From: Undibacterium hunanense
GTDB taxonomy: Bacteria; Pseudomonadota; Gammaproteobacteria; Burkholderiales; Burkholderiaceae_D
Assembly (NCBI RefSeq): GCF_014284335.1
Contig: NZ_JACOGF010000010.1
Location: forward strand, 181,224-245,223
DNA: 64,000 bases
Direction of reading: 5' to 3'
In this document: positions 43,943-51,833 of the stretch, one piece after another
Layout of the letters: each line of letters begins with the position of its first letter
Position numbering within the stretch: the stretch's first letter is position 1
Notes under the pieces: model-generated
Seen by the model: the letters and a program-made list of their open reading frames with translations, nothing else
Databases searched by the model: none
What the model was told of the DNA's origin: nothing
Program-made: the position numbers and the translations under genes

Positions 43943-44603
43943 ATATCTTCATTCAGATGAAATCGTCAAAAAAGAGGGCAAACTACCAACTTGCGCACGT
44001 GTTCCGGGTAGAAACACATTCGCTCTCTCGCTTCTTTTATTCCAGCCTTGTTCAGATATCTGTAAGCAGCCATTCTTGTAAAGCTCTACCTATTCTTCTT
44101 ACCACGATGCTGTTTGCAGCTTTCCAGAAACGAGATTTAACGACAGTTCAACTAAGCAATCGTTTGCGCAAACGATTACTAGATTAACATCGACACATGT
44201 CAATTTTGTGACCCGTGTTTACTTTTTTTAACAGATTTGTAAAAAAACTACTCTTGCCACATTTTTTGAACTGCTTTGTGGCATTTTTTGATGACTATTC
44301 TGAGGCTGCACCAAAATAGACGAGAGATAATTTTCCATCGGGAAATGTTTTCTTGCGAGACCGAGGTGTATGTCTGGGTATTGCAAAAATACCGCTAGCC
44401 TACACCGCTGCCTGCGCTTGTTTTCACCCCTTGAAAAATCTGCCTTGCTTCAATATTTTTCGCAATATTTTCCACGTGGAAATTCACTTTTTTGTAAAGC
44501 ACTGAAACGATTTGACACAAATCTATTGAGAATGTTTTAATCCTCGCTTTAATTTTTGACGACGTCTGTTTCCTTTTTCCTATAACTACAATAAACAAGC
44601 ATC
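43943..44603. other. Long intergenic region with a CACGTG palindrome
   Basis: Some 660 bp, AT-rich, between divergent genes. The only clear structure is the perfect palindrome TTTCCACGTGGAAA at 44469-44482. The small open frames inside are not convincing. Promoters for the flanking genes presumably lie here, but none was fixed. Confidence 0.5.
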
Positions 44604-46241
44604 ATGGAATTTGACACCATCACGCCCGAGCCACAAGGCCGCCCTTCCAACGCTGCCGGCAGTTCCCTCAGTCTGGAAGACTGGGATAAGCCCGCAGCCA
44701 AAAAACCAGAACCTGCACCTGCGCCATCGAGTCAGCGTGAACTGACCGGGCATGACATTTCCAACCTGAACCCCAAGCAATTTCATAACGCCAATCTGGG
44801 CCTGGAATTTTATGCGCCTGGCGCCTGGCGCGAAGTGAAGAATACGCGTTCCATCCATCTGCATGACGCTGCCACCGATACCCGCATGGAAGCCAATGGC
44901 TTCGCGCGCGCAGAGGTATCGATAGAACGCTGGGTTGGCATGCGACTACCCATGCTTGAAAAAGAAATGCCGCACCTGAAACAAGTGGCACGCCCGGCTG
45001 TGATCAAGGGTGAAAACTGGGGTTATGGCATACAGGGTATCGCCGCCGAATACCGTGGCAGAGCGCATGGTGATGAAGAAGATACCTGCATGATCATTTG
45101 CTGCATGTGCACCGATGAATTGCTGCTGTCAATCACCATCACGGCCAAGGCCTCCGTGTTTGAAGCCAACCGTGCCGTATATCACTGGATCTTCAGCCGC
45201 AGCGATATCAGCAATCCGCTGGCCGTCATGGGTAGCAATGGCAGCAGCAATGCTGGCAACACCAGCAACACCGGTCGTTCGTCTGCCGTCGGGTCACGCC
45301 ATTCAGCATCAAATAAGGCTGTTGCATCCAGAGGCAACACGGCAAACGCCACGTCAGATCATGATGCAGAAATCGGCAGCATCGCCAGTGGGCAGCGGCT
45401 TTTTATTTTTGGCATCCTGCTGTCACTGTTTCTGGCGAGCTGGATGAAGAATGTCAATATTTTCGACCGCACCGAGTTGATGATCAGTGTGTTTCTCTGC
45501 CTGTTGGTCGCCGCTACCGGCCTGTTTGGATTCTTCCGCATGGCCAAAGGTTTTGCCTGGTCAGGGCGGATCAGTCTGGTGATGTTTGTGTTGTCCTGCA
45601 TACCACTCGTAAGCCTGTTTACTTTCCTGTTCATGAATTTCAAGGCCAGTGCCCGATTGAAGGAAGAAGGCTATAAAGTCGGCCTGCTCGGTGCACCTTC
45701 AGCTATACCCGACAACAATCATGACATGCGCAACATCCTGGTATGTTGCGTGGTGTTGAGCCTGATTGGCTATGGCGTATTGCTAAAGATAAGCAAGGGC
45801 CCGAAAGAAGAAGCAATTACAGCATTTTCACCGCCAGATCACAGCTTTAGCGTGAGTCTGCCAGGCAAGCCAGTAGAGCAAGCAGCCAAAGTTGCCCCAG
45901 GCGTCACGAATAATCATAGCTATGCACTGCACGCAGGCAAATTTTTCTATGGCATCACTTATTTCGAACTGCCCTCACGCCCTGCCGATGTATCTGGCTT
46001 GCTGGACAACATCCGCAATAGTGCCGCACAAGGCGAAAATACCATTGTCAGCGATGACCACATGATACGTCTGGATGGCAACCCAGGCCGCAGCCTGCGC
46101 CTGGAAGCTAAAGGCTTGGTCAGACAAGCGCATTACTACGTGATCGACAAAACGATCTATATCATCGAAGTTGCCACAGAAAAAAATGAAGCAAACTCAC
46201 CCAAGATTGCGGCGTTCATGGATTCCTTCCATGTCAATTAA
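44604..46241 (+). CDS. Membrane protein of unknown function
   Basis: A 545-residue protein. Residues 1-45 are Pro/Ala-rich and low-complexity. Residues ~55-200 form a soluble domain (FHNANLGLEFYAPGAWREV, then SITITAKASVFEANRAVYHW). A Ser/Asn/Ala-rich linker follows. Four hydrophobic segments come next (LFIFGILLSLFLASWM, LMISVFLCLLVAATGLFGFF, ISLVMFVLSCIPLVSLFTFL, ILVCCVVLSLIGYGVLL). A second soluble domain resembles the first in outline (FSVSLPGKPVEQ, YVIDKTIYIIEVATEK). The two flanking domains may be PsbP/DUF1795-like, which is a guess. No family was recognised. Confidence 0.7.
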   Translation: MEFDTITPEPQGRPSNAAGSSLSLEDWDKPAAKKPEPAPAPSSQRELTGHDISNLNPKQFHNANLGLEFYAPGAWREVKNTRSIHLHDAATDTRMEANGFARAEVSIERWVGMRLPMLEKEMPHLKQVARPAVIKGENWGYGIQGIAAEYRGRAHGDEEDTCMIICCMCTDELLLSITITAKASVFEANRAVYHWIFSRSDISNPLAVMGSNGSSNAGNTSNTGRSSAVGSRHSASNKAVASRGNTANATSDHDAEIGSIASGQRLFIFGILLSLFLASWMKNVNIFDRTELMISVFLCLLVAATGLFGFFRMAKGFAWSGRISLVMFVLSCIPLVSLFTFLFMNFKASARLKEEGYKVGLLGAPSAIPDNNHDMRNILVCCVVLSLIGYGVLLKISKGPKEEAITAFSPPDHSFSVSLPGKPVEQAAKVAPGVTNNHSYALHAGKFFYGITYFELPSRPADVSGLLDNIRNSAAQGENTIVSDDHMIRLDGNPGRSLRLEAKGLVRQAHYYVIDKTIYIIEVATEKNEANSPKIAAFMDSFHVN

Positions 46242-46378
46242 GCTGCATTAAATAGCAATATGCGAAGATTTATATCATAGGAAAAATACTTCTGTTTGTT
46301 TCAGACACGTGAAGATGGAATTATGATAGCCAGTTCACGACTTTCATAAACAGCCCATTTAATTTTTTTTAATACGGC

Positions 46379-47401
46379 CTATTTAACCAATTCTAAAAAC
46401 TCGGCTAATCTTTCCTCTTTAAACATATGATGTTTTCTGGATTCCCGATACTCCTCGTCTACAAATTCTAACGCACTCCTTATCAATCCAACTCCAATAT
46501 ATTCTCCAGGCCCGTATCCATTAGGATCTCGAGGAGGATATTTTTTCTCCTCTGCAATAACAGCATCCCAAGCTCTATTTATCGCATTGTCAATGCTATT
46601 TAACTTTTTATACCCAAACTCGTTCAATTCCTCTAGTAAACTAGCTGCCCCTTCAATAGAGGAAGTATCCCTGTCAGGAAACCTCCAAGCCATGTAGCCA
46701 AGGAGGCTGTCAAGGTTTATATCATGCTCTAAGAATGATTTAGAATCGGCGTTAATTTGATGTTTTACGCTATTTTGATATTCAATCCTTGCATGATTGA
46801 TACTTTCAAATTGGTCGTCGGCAGTTTCAAATAATCCAGAAAGTGCATGAAGTTTTCGTTTTAACTCGTTAGGAATATCGTCCTCATGTTTGTAGGACAA
46901 GTGATGAGCCACAATCGCCCATGCATCTTGGAGAATTGTTCGAATTTGTATCTCACAACGTACACTCCTTAGGTCGTCGTATCTAGCCCCAGCATGCTGC
47001 TCTTTTAAGCTCACAATATAATGAAGGGCTCCGTATCCAAATTTCTCCACTCCTTGATCACCCAGTTTGTCGACCCTCTCGTGTATTTCGAATTCATCCT
47101 CAACAAGCTTCTCCAATTTAATTTTATCGGATACGTATAGGAAAACAACTCTCACTCCAGATAGATCGGTGATCTCCTGCAATGGGTTGTTGTATATTTT
47201 TCGCTCTATTTTTTCACAAAAACTCTCAAGCGCTTTCGCCCTAGAAGTCAAGTGCCCTATTTCAATACCAGAAGATTTTATTTTCTTTTCGAGAATATAC
47301 TTAACTTCATCACAAAGACGTTGATGAATAGGAAGCATATCGTAATAACTACGAATTAACTCAGGCTTGCTCTTCCATATTCTATTTAAAGGGCTATCCA
47401 A
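46379..47401 (-). CDS. RelA/SpoT-domain (small alarmone synthetase-like) protein
   Basis: A 340-residue protein with the ppGpp-synthetase fold but no hydrolase, TGS or ACT domain. Seen are HLTSRAKALESFCEKIERKI (R54, K56), ITDLSGVRVVFLYVSDKIKL near residue 77, GYGALHYIVSLKEQ near 122, and RCEIQIRTILQDAWAIVAHHLSYK near 148, which include the expected ATP- and GDP-binding positions. The C-terminal ~150 residues are helical and unassigned. The gene is AT-rich compared with its neighbours, suggesting transfer. Housekeeping or defensive (toxic synthetase) roles are both possible. Confidence 0.85.
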   Translation of the reverse strand: MDSPLNRIWKSKPELIRSYYDMLPIHQRLCDEVKYILEKKIKSSGIEIGHLTSRAKALESFCEKIERKIYNNPLQEITDLSGVRVVFLYVSDKIKLEKLVEDEFEIHERVDKLGDQGVEKFGYGALHYIVSLKEQHAGARYDDLRSVRCEIQIRTILQDAWAIVAHHLSYKHEDDIPNELKRKLHALSGLFETADDQFESINHARIEYQNSVKHQINADSKSFLEHDINLDSLLGYMAWRFPDRDTSSIEGAASLLEELNEFGYKKLNSIDNAINRAWDAVIAEEKKYPPRDPNGYGPGEYIGVGLIRSALEFVDEEYRESRKHHMFKEERLAEFLELVK

Positions 47402-47533
47402 GTTTATATTCCTTTCTTTTTAAAATTGGTAAATAATTAGAAGCATTATGTTACCTTTTCAGCATACGCCAACCGCTCAGTCAACAGTGAAGTTGGTTCT
47501 TTCAATACTTTAAGAAATAAATCTGCTGACTCT

Positions 47534-48064
47534 TCATCCATTGATCTTATCAGTGCAAAATGATCGATTTGGTCCGCCTGGAAGAAGTAGGCTGGCTAAC
47601 GCACGTTTTACCGTGGAACTTGTAATATTCTGTGTCTGTCCATCAGTTTCCTCAAGAAGCTGAACCCCACATGTCTGAGGGCTATCTGTATGAGTCAATC
47701 GGTACTTCGCTCCTGGACGTGCAGCAAAGGAATATATGGCGTTGCAAGTCTGAACGTTAATTCCGTACCCTCCGCCAGCTGCTCCAATTGTAGAAAGCCC
47801 TACTGTCGTTGTGCCAGATCGAATCACGATGGTTGCCGCATTATCAGACTCGCGCAAGTCGATTCTTTGGTTCACTCTGCACTCAAGCGGATCCTTGAAT
47901 ATCACCGCTGTTTTTACTGGTCGAACATTGCCGACGAGTTGCACTGTTAGTTCCGCAGTATCTGCTCCCGAATTTGGCTGCTGATACATGTTTACGCATC
48001 CAAGAAGGTGTATCGCGACAAATATAACTGTAGTGAGCTTTATCAAACGAAAATTTTTTATCAT
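47534..48064 (-). CDS. Putative lipoprotein
   Basis: A 176-residue protein. A basic start and hydrophobic stretch (LTTVIFVAIHLLGC) end in a lipobox with lipidated C23. The rest is a beta-rich domain with paired cysteines (ECRVNQ, QTCNAIY, QTCGVQL, FCTDK) and the stretch LSTIGAAGGGYGINVQ. No family was recognised. It is a single AT-leaning gene between the RelA/SpoT-like gene and the tRNA region. Confidence 0.72.
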   Translation of the reverse strand: MIKNFRLIKLTTVIFVAIHLLGCVNMYQQPNSGADTAELTVQLVGNVRPVKTAVIFKDPLECRVNQRIDLRESDNAATIVIRSGTTTVGLSTIGAAGGGYGINVQTCNAIYSFAARPGAKYRLTHTDSPQTCGVQLLEETDGQTQNITSSTVKRALASLLLPGGPNRSFCTDKING

Positions 48065-48565
48065 TGAAGTGTAATTCCGTAACGTCTAGCGCCTTAAATT
48101 TTCTCGATATTTATTATTTCAAAACCATTTGGCAGTGTGACTTAATTGTTGAACGCCGTAAAGTTAATCAAATAAACGTTAATTATTAATAATAATGCAA
48201 TAATTTAAATTCCATTAATATGAACGAAAACCAATCACAAGCATCTCCATTTATGTCTGAAGCATGGGCTTTGATACTTCTTACAGCACTGTTTATGCTG
48301 CTTTTATAGTTCGAGAAATATCTTTCGCGCTCTATTTCAGTATTCGTTCGGATCTGATTGCAACTAGAGAAATTGGTTTAGCGTTAGCCGCAGAATCTAT
48401 ATTATTTGCGCTTCTTTCTTATTGCGCGAAGTTGAATATCCTTTGGGCATTTACTCAAAAATCGGGGACTTATCTATCTACAGTACTAAGGAGGAATGAG
48501 GTGGATGCATAGGCTTCTCATGAAGGAACAGACTTTCATTTGTTCCTTCATGAGACAGTAAAAAT
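48065..48565. other. Intergenic region with doubtful small open frames
   Basis: About 500 AT-rich bases. A 29-codon frame at 48220-48309 encodes a short hydrophobic peptide (MNENQSQASPF, then WALILLTALFMLLL). An 82-codon frame at 48264-48512 in another register also has a hydrophobic stretch. Neither has a ribosome-binding site. They might be fragments of one frameshifted gene; I do not call either. Confidence 0.35.
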
Positions 48566-48649
48566 TGAAAACGGTGAGATTCGAACTCACGGCCCCCGAC
48601 AGCAATGCTGTATGTAGACAGGTGCATTCAACCACTCTGCCACGCTTCC
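48566..48649 (-). tRNA. Serine-like tRNA with a short anticodon loop (possible pseudogene)
   Basis: A class II tRNA shape: acceptor GGAAGCG with CGTTTTC, a normal D arm, and a perfect T arm (GTGAG-TTCGAAT-CTCAC). In the anticodon arm CTGT pairs with ACAG around only six bases (CTACAT), so no standard 7-base loop or clear anticodon can be drawn. No CCA is encoded, unlike the Ser(GGA) gene at 51439. It is probably a decayed tRNA-Ser. Confidence 0.6.
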
Positions 48650-48758
48650 AAAATTCTGTATGTGATGTTTTATAGACGCACGGTCCAATTTGCTGGGTGC
48701 GCTGCACGCACAGTTTGATGTTTTATACAATTCGATTGCACGAAAAACCTGGTGCACT

Positions 48759-48841
48759 GTAGGGTGCACCGCGTGCACCGTTCGCTGTCTTATGCAAATA
48801 GCGATATGCACAAAACACCCGGTGCACATGGTGCACCCTAC
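48759..48841 (-). repeat. 83-bp hairpin element H1
   Basis: Arms GTAGGGTGCACC-GCGTGCACCG and, inverted, GTAGGGTGCACC-ATGTGCACCG flank a 39-bp core starting TTCGCTGTCTTA. It lies 7 bp downstream of the 3' end of tRNA-Leu at 48849, in the direction of transcription. Four more copies of identical length are at 48963, 51212, 51547 and 51751. Confidence 0.85.
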
Positions 48842-48848
48842 TTCAACT

Positions 48849-48933
48849 TGGTGCGCGCAGAGGGGCTTGACCCCTCAATCCTTTCGGCACTGGTTTCTAA
48901 GACCAGCGTGTATCCCAATTCCACCACACGCGC
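48849..48933 (-). tRNA. tRNA-Leu (anticodon TAG), T-loop variant
   Basis: Acceptor GCGCGTG with TGCGCGC-type 3' strand, encoded CCA, and anticodon stem-loop CTGGT-CTTAGAA-ACCAG. It equals the copy at 51637-51721 except for two bases: T54 is G and T60 is C in the T loop. These two would pair with each other and lengthen the T stem, and the conserved T54 is lost, so function is uncertain. Confidence 0.8.
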
Positions 48934-48962
48934 ATTTAAACTCTGTCAATTTCACTCTTGCT

Positions 48963-49045
48963 GTAGGGTGCACCGCGTGCACCGTTCGCTGTCTTACGCA
49001 AATAGTGACATGCATAAGACATCTGGTGCACATGGTGCACCCTAC
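48963..49045 (-). repeat. 83-bp hairpin element H2
   Basis: Same arms as H1 (left GCG variant) with a slightly diverged core (ATAGTGACATGCATAAGACATC). It lies 7 bp past the 3' end of the tRNA-Leu at 49053. The start-to-start distance from H1 is 204 bp, which defines a tandem tRNA-plus-hairpin unit. Confidence 0.85.
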
Positions 49046-49052
49046 TTCAACT

Positions 49053-49137
49053 TGGTGCGCGCAGAGGGACTTGAACCCTCAACCCTTTCGGCACTGGCTT
49101 CTGAGACCAGTGTACAAACCAATTTCACCACACGCGC
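49053..49137 (-). tRNA. tRNA-Leu (anticodon CAG), divergent copy
   Basis: A complete class II cloverleaf with encoded CCA. The anticodon stem-loop CTGGT-CTCAGAA-GCCAG has a T-G wobble next to the loop, intermediate between the CAG and TAG copies of the family. The D arm differs from the other copies (GGTGAAATTGGTTTGTACAC). Confidence 0.88.
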
Positions 49138-49387
49138 ATTTGCATGTTTTCATCGGAGTAGCCACTAATTCTCATCCAAAATGGTTAGAACGTCTGATAG
49201 ACAAATTTAGACTGTTTACAGCCGCTCGGCGATATCGGCTCATAGCGGGTCGGTGCCCATCGCCGCCATTCGCACTCCAACAAAATGGTCATTTAAAACA
49301 GCTTACCTAGTGGCTTGCAACTGTCGTAAAAATAAACTCTGAATCAAGATTGGTTTGAAGCTGTAATCTGTTCGCTTAGAAATGGCT

Positions 49388-50683
49388 TCACGTTGCCCTG
49401 CGATCGCCAAACAACATGGTGACATTGATACGCCGATTTTCATATCCTGGCTTGAACCTAAAATTATCCGTTTTGTGGAACAAGTCAGAATTGAATAACG
49501 CCGCCCGATTTTGCCGGTGTGGCACAACGAAGGTTTTTGCACCAGTTTCTTGCAAAAACGCTGTGATCTTTTCGGTATTATTATTGTAGTCGTCAAATTC
49601 CCAGTTGAGTGGTGCTTCCTTGTCCCAAATGACAAGGCCGCCGCTGTCCGGATCCAAATTGGCATCATCTGGAGCAAGCCAGAAGTTCACGTTGATTGCA
49701 GCAAAATCCGCATGTATTGAAATTCCAGTTCGTTCCGAGTCGTATTTGTATCCCCACATTCCATGAATCCGGTGGTCCCCAAAAATTCTTGGCATTGCCG
49801 CCTTTTGCTCTTCTGCAATCTGTAGAAGCAAAGGACACACGAATCCATCTTCAATGGTGCAGCCGACATACTCTCCAAAATATTGGTAATCGAACCATAA
49901 CGTCGACTCCAAACAGAATCGTCGCAGGCTGGTCAAGGCTTCCGGTTTGAGAAAGTTGTCGATATATGTCATTCCAGGCGCGTTTGCGAAATAGGCGTCT
50001 TCAACTGCTGCCCAATCTATGTCGGAATTGAGCGCTCCACCAGGCAATGCAGGTGCATCTCTATAATTTACAAAGCGATTAAACCATTTCGCACTTTTGG
50101 CAGATAAAGAAGGCGGTAATTCCATCACGACCTTGGCAGAATGTTGCTTCATATATTGCAATATTTCTTCTAAGGCTGCCTTGGCATCAAGAATATTGCT
50201 ATCACTCTTGCCCTGACTGATCAAATACGTAAGCTGTTCAATATCATGCAGCAGCTTGGATTGCGAAATTCCTTTGTCCTGAGGGTCTGCTTGTGGGTTG
50301 TTCGCCTGTACTTTGCGACGCATTACCATCGCATCGTAGAACGGAGAAAGAGCGGCGTCGAGTTGTCCCGTCAGCTTATATAAGTTACCGATGTTGTAGG
50401 CTGCTTGCCAATAATCAGGATTCAAAGTTCTTGCTGATTGATAGGCCTGCATGGCTTCGCTTGTACGCCCCATTAGTTGCAAAGCGAAACCTAGGGAATT
50501 GTACGCTTTGAAGAAGCGTTCATCCTTCTGAATGATAAGTCGACACAATTTTTCGGCTGCATCATATTGGGCCGCTGCCAATAAATCCTGTACCTGAGTC
50601 TGAAGCTGAGCGGTTGTCTCCGTCGACTCATTCGCTTGTGCTCGCCTTCCGAACAGCGTTTGCATTTTACTTATTAGGTTCAT
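49388..50683 (-). CDS. TPR protein with 2-oxoglutarate/Fe(II) oxygenase-like domain
   Basis: A 431-residue protein. Residues ~30-115 hold tetratricopeptide repeats (YDAAEKLCRLIIQKDERFFKA, AYNSLGFALQLMGRTSEAMQ, AAYNIGNLYKLTGQLDAAL). The C-terminal ~200 residues resemble a double-stranded beta-helix oxygenase with iron ligands H324-x-D326 (ISIHADF) and H403 (NSDLFHKTDNF), followed by the Arg of GYENRRINVTML. It could hydroxylate a protein or small molecule; the substrate is unknown. The ATG at 50683 is used, though no strong ribosome-binding site is seen. The gene lies alone between two blocks of tRNA-Leu copies. Confidence 0.82.
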   Translation of the reverse strand: MNLISKMQTLFGRRAQANESTETTAQLQTQVQDLLAAAQYDAAEKLCRLIIQKDERFFKAYNSLGFALQLMGRTSEAMQAYQSARTLNPDYWQAAYNIGNLYKLTGQLDAALSPFYDAMVMRRKVQANNPQADPQDKGISQSKLLHDIEQLTYLISQGKSDSNILDAKAALEEILQYMKQHSAKVVMELPPSLSAKSAKWFNRFVNYRDAPALPGGALNSDIDWAAVEDAYFANAPGMTYIDNFLKPEALTSLRRFCLESTLWFDYQYFGEYVGCTIEDGFVCPLLLQIAEEQKAAMPRIFGDHRIHGMWGYKYDSERTGISIHADFAAINVNFWLAPDDANLDPDSGGLVIWDKEAPLNWEFDDYNNNTEKITAFLQETGAKTFVVPHRQNRAALFNSDLFHKTDNFRFKPGYENRRINVTMLFGDRRAT

Positions 50684-50769
50684 AGTTTTAGACAAGTAGA
50701 AAGGCAGGCTTAATTTGGATGCCCCAAAATGGAAATCATTAAATCATGACATTAGTGCATGCCATAGGT

Positions 50770-50958
50770 TTAGCGGCCGCGTTGCGGCAGGTTTGGCGTC
50801 ACTACCACGTGCGTTCCCATCGCCAAAACTTCCAGACTGGAATTCATCGCATTGAAGTAGATCCTGCCCAGGATGACATCGCCCAAGACTGTCCTTCTTA
50901 CCAGGTTCAGCATGCCCGCCGCTCTAGGTTGTTGAAACTTGAAAGTATCAATCGCCAT
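50770..50958 (-). CDS. Short hypothetical frame, coupled to an upstream mini-frame
   Basis: A 62-residue frame (MAIDTFKFQQPRAAGMLNLV on) whose ATG overlaps the TAA of a 38-residue frame at 50958-51074 (MNVHKKAQLGNAFRWKLVEA on), giving TAATG coupling. The pair could be two small genes or remnants of one. No family is recognised and no ribosome-binding site is clear. Confidence 0.35.
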   Translation of the reverse strand: MAIDTFKFQQPRAAGMLNLVRRTVLGDVILGRIYFNAMNSSLEVLAMGTHVVVTPNLPQRGR

Positions 50959-51074
50959 TAAAATTTTATCATCAATTTCTTGGTCAAGCCATCTGCAAAC
51001 TCAATGCCGTATCCAGCCTCCACCAGCTTCCAACGAAATGCATTGCCGAGTTGCGCCTTTTTGTGAACGTTCAT
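50958..51074 (-). CDS. 38-residue mini-frame
   Basis: Begins MNVHKKAQLGNAFRWKLVEA and ends KKLMIKF. Basic, no cysteine. It ends in TAA overlapping the next ATG. Codon choice looks gene-like, but it is too short to be sure. Confidence 0.3.
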   Translation of the reverse strand: MNVHKKAQLGNAFRWKLVEAGYGIEFADGLTKKLMIKF

Positions 51075-51174
51075 CTTATTATGGATGAATAAAAATGCTT
51101 GTCACTACCCACCTATACAAAACAAAGACTTACTGAACAGCACGGGTAATTGATGAATAAATTATGTTTGCCAC

Positions 51175-51211
51175 AACTGCGCATTTAAATTCTGTCAATT
51201 TCACTCCTGCT
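51175..51211 (-). other. Remnant of a tRNA-Leu 5' end
   Basis: GCCACAACTGCGCATTTAAA (51170-51189) resembles CCACACGCGCATTTAAA, the tRNA-Leu 5' end plus its leader, seen at 48921-48940 and 51711-51727. It marks the right edge of the DNA that separates the two tRNA-Leu blocks. Confidence 0.45.
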
Positions 51212-51294
51212 GTAGGGTGCACCATGTGCACCGTTCGCTGTCTTACGCAAATAGTGATATGCACAAAACACCCGGTGCACATGGTGCACCCTAC
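51212..51294 (-). repeat. 83-bp hairpin element H3
   Basis: Perfect 22-bp arms beginning GTAGGGTGCACCATGTGCAC. The core is TTCGCTGTCTTACGCAAATA on. It lies 7 bp past the 3' end of the tRNA-Leu at 51302. Confidence 0.85.
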
Positions 51295-51301
51295 TTCAAC
51301 T

Positions 51302-51386
51302 TGGTGCGCGCAGAGGGACTTGAACCCTCAATCCTTTCGGCACTGGCTTCTGAGGCCAGCGTGTATCCCAATTCCACCACACGCGC
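51302..51386 (-). tRNA. tRNA-Leu (anticodon CAG)
   Basis: Acceptor GCGCGTG, anticodon stem-loop CTGGC-CTCAGAA-GCCAG with a fully paired stem, T arm GAGGG-TTCAAGT-CCCTC, and encoded CCA. This is the best-formed CAG copy and probably the functional one. Confidence 0.93.
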
Positions 51387-51438
51387 GTTTAACATCTACA
51401 CTCACATGCATTCTTGGTCATGCATACGTCTAAAAATC

Positions 51439-51527
51439 TGGCGGAAACGGTGAGACTCAAACTCACGGGACCCTATAAGGCCCTACTGCCTTCCAGACAG
51501 CTGCAATGGCCGCTCTGCCACGTTTCC
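51439..51527 (-). tRNA. tRNA-Ser (anticodon GGA)
   Basis: Acceptor GGAAACG pairs perfectly with CGTTTCC, followed by G and encoded CCA. The anticodon arm is GCTGT-CTGGAAG-GCAGT, loop positions 34-36 GGA. The T arm is GTGAG-TTTGAGT-CTCAC. It lies between two Leu units without its own hairpin element. Confidence 0.9.
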
Positions 51528-51546
51528 TCATTTATTACGACCTGCT

Positions 51547-51629
51547 GTAGGGTGCACCATGTGCACCGTTCGCTGTCTTACGCAAACAGCGATATACACA
51601 AAACATCCGGTGCACATGGTGCACCCTAC
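51547..51629 (-). repeat. 83-bp hairpin element H4
   Basis: Perfect arms as in H3 (ATG variant), core with CGCAAACAGCGATATACAC. It lies 7 bp past the 3' end of the tRNA-Leu at 51637. Confidence 0.85.
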
Positions 51630-51636
51630 TTCAACC

Positions 51637-51721
51637 TGGTGCGCGCAGAGGGACTTGAACCCTCAATCCTTTCGGCACTGGTTTCTAAGACCAGCGTGTA
51701 TCCCAATTCCACCACACGCGC
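51637..51721 (-). tRNA. tRNA-Leu (anticodon TAG)
   Basis: Identical to the 51302 copy in acceptor, D and T arms, but the anticodon stem-loop is CTGGT-CTTAGAA-ACCAG. Compared with the CAG copy the closing pair C-G is T-A and position 34 is T. Encoded CCA, normal T loop. Confidence 0.93.
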
Positions 51722-51750
51722 ATTTAAACTCTGTCAATTTCATTATTTAT

Positions 51751-51833
51751 GTAGGGTGCACCACGTGCACCGTTCACTGTATTACGCAAATAGTGATATG
51801 CACAAAACACCCGGTGCACATGGTGCACCCTAC
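51751..51833 (-). repeat. 83-bp hairpin element H5 beside a tRNA-Leu stub
   Basis: Left arm ACG variant, right arm standard. Where the other elements meet a tRNA-Leu 3' end, here only CTTGGTGCGC (51839-51848) remains before unrelated DNA, so the tRNA of this unit has been lost. Confidence 0.82.

Noticed and set aside
44395..44598. 67-codon minus-strand frame in the long intergenic region
   Set aside because: AT-rich, no ribosome-binding site, covers a palindrome; composition looks non-coding.
48264..48512. 82-codon frame upstream of the tRNAs
   Set aside because: No ribosome-binding site; it overlaps another short frame, and neither is convincing.
48690..49310. Open frame of about 200 codons across the tRNA-Leu region
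   Set aside because: Its repeated peptides (such as GAHGAPYFNLVRAEGLEPS) are translations of the hairpin element and tRNA-Leu antisense, and similar frames recur at 51217 and 51414.
49138..51211. Prophage or integrative element at the tRNAs
   Set aside because: No integrase, structural phage gene or direct attachment repeat was found.
48759..51833. Regular repeats resembling a CRISPR array
   Set aside because: The units are 83-bp inverted repeats next to tRNAs, with only five copies and no variable spacers or cas genes.
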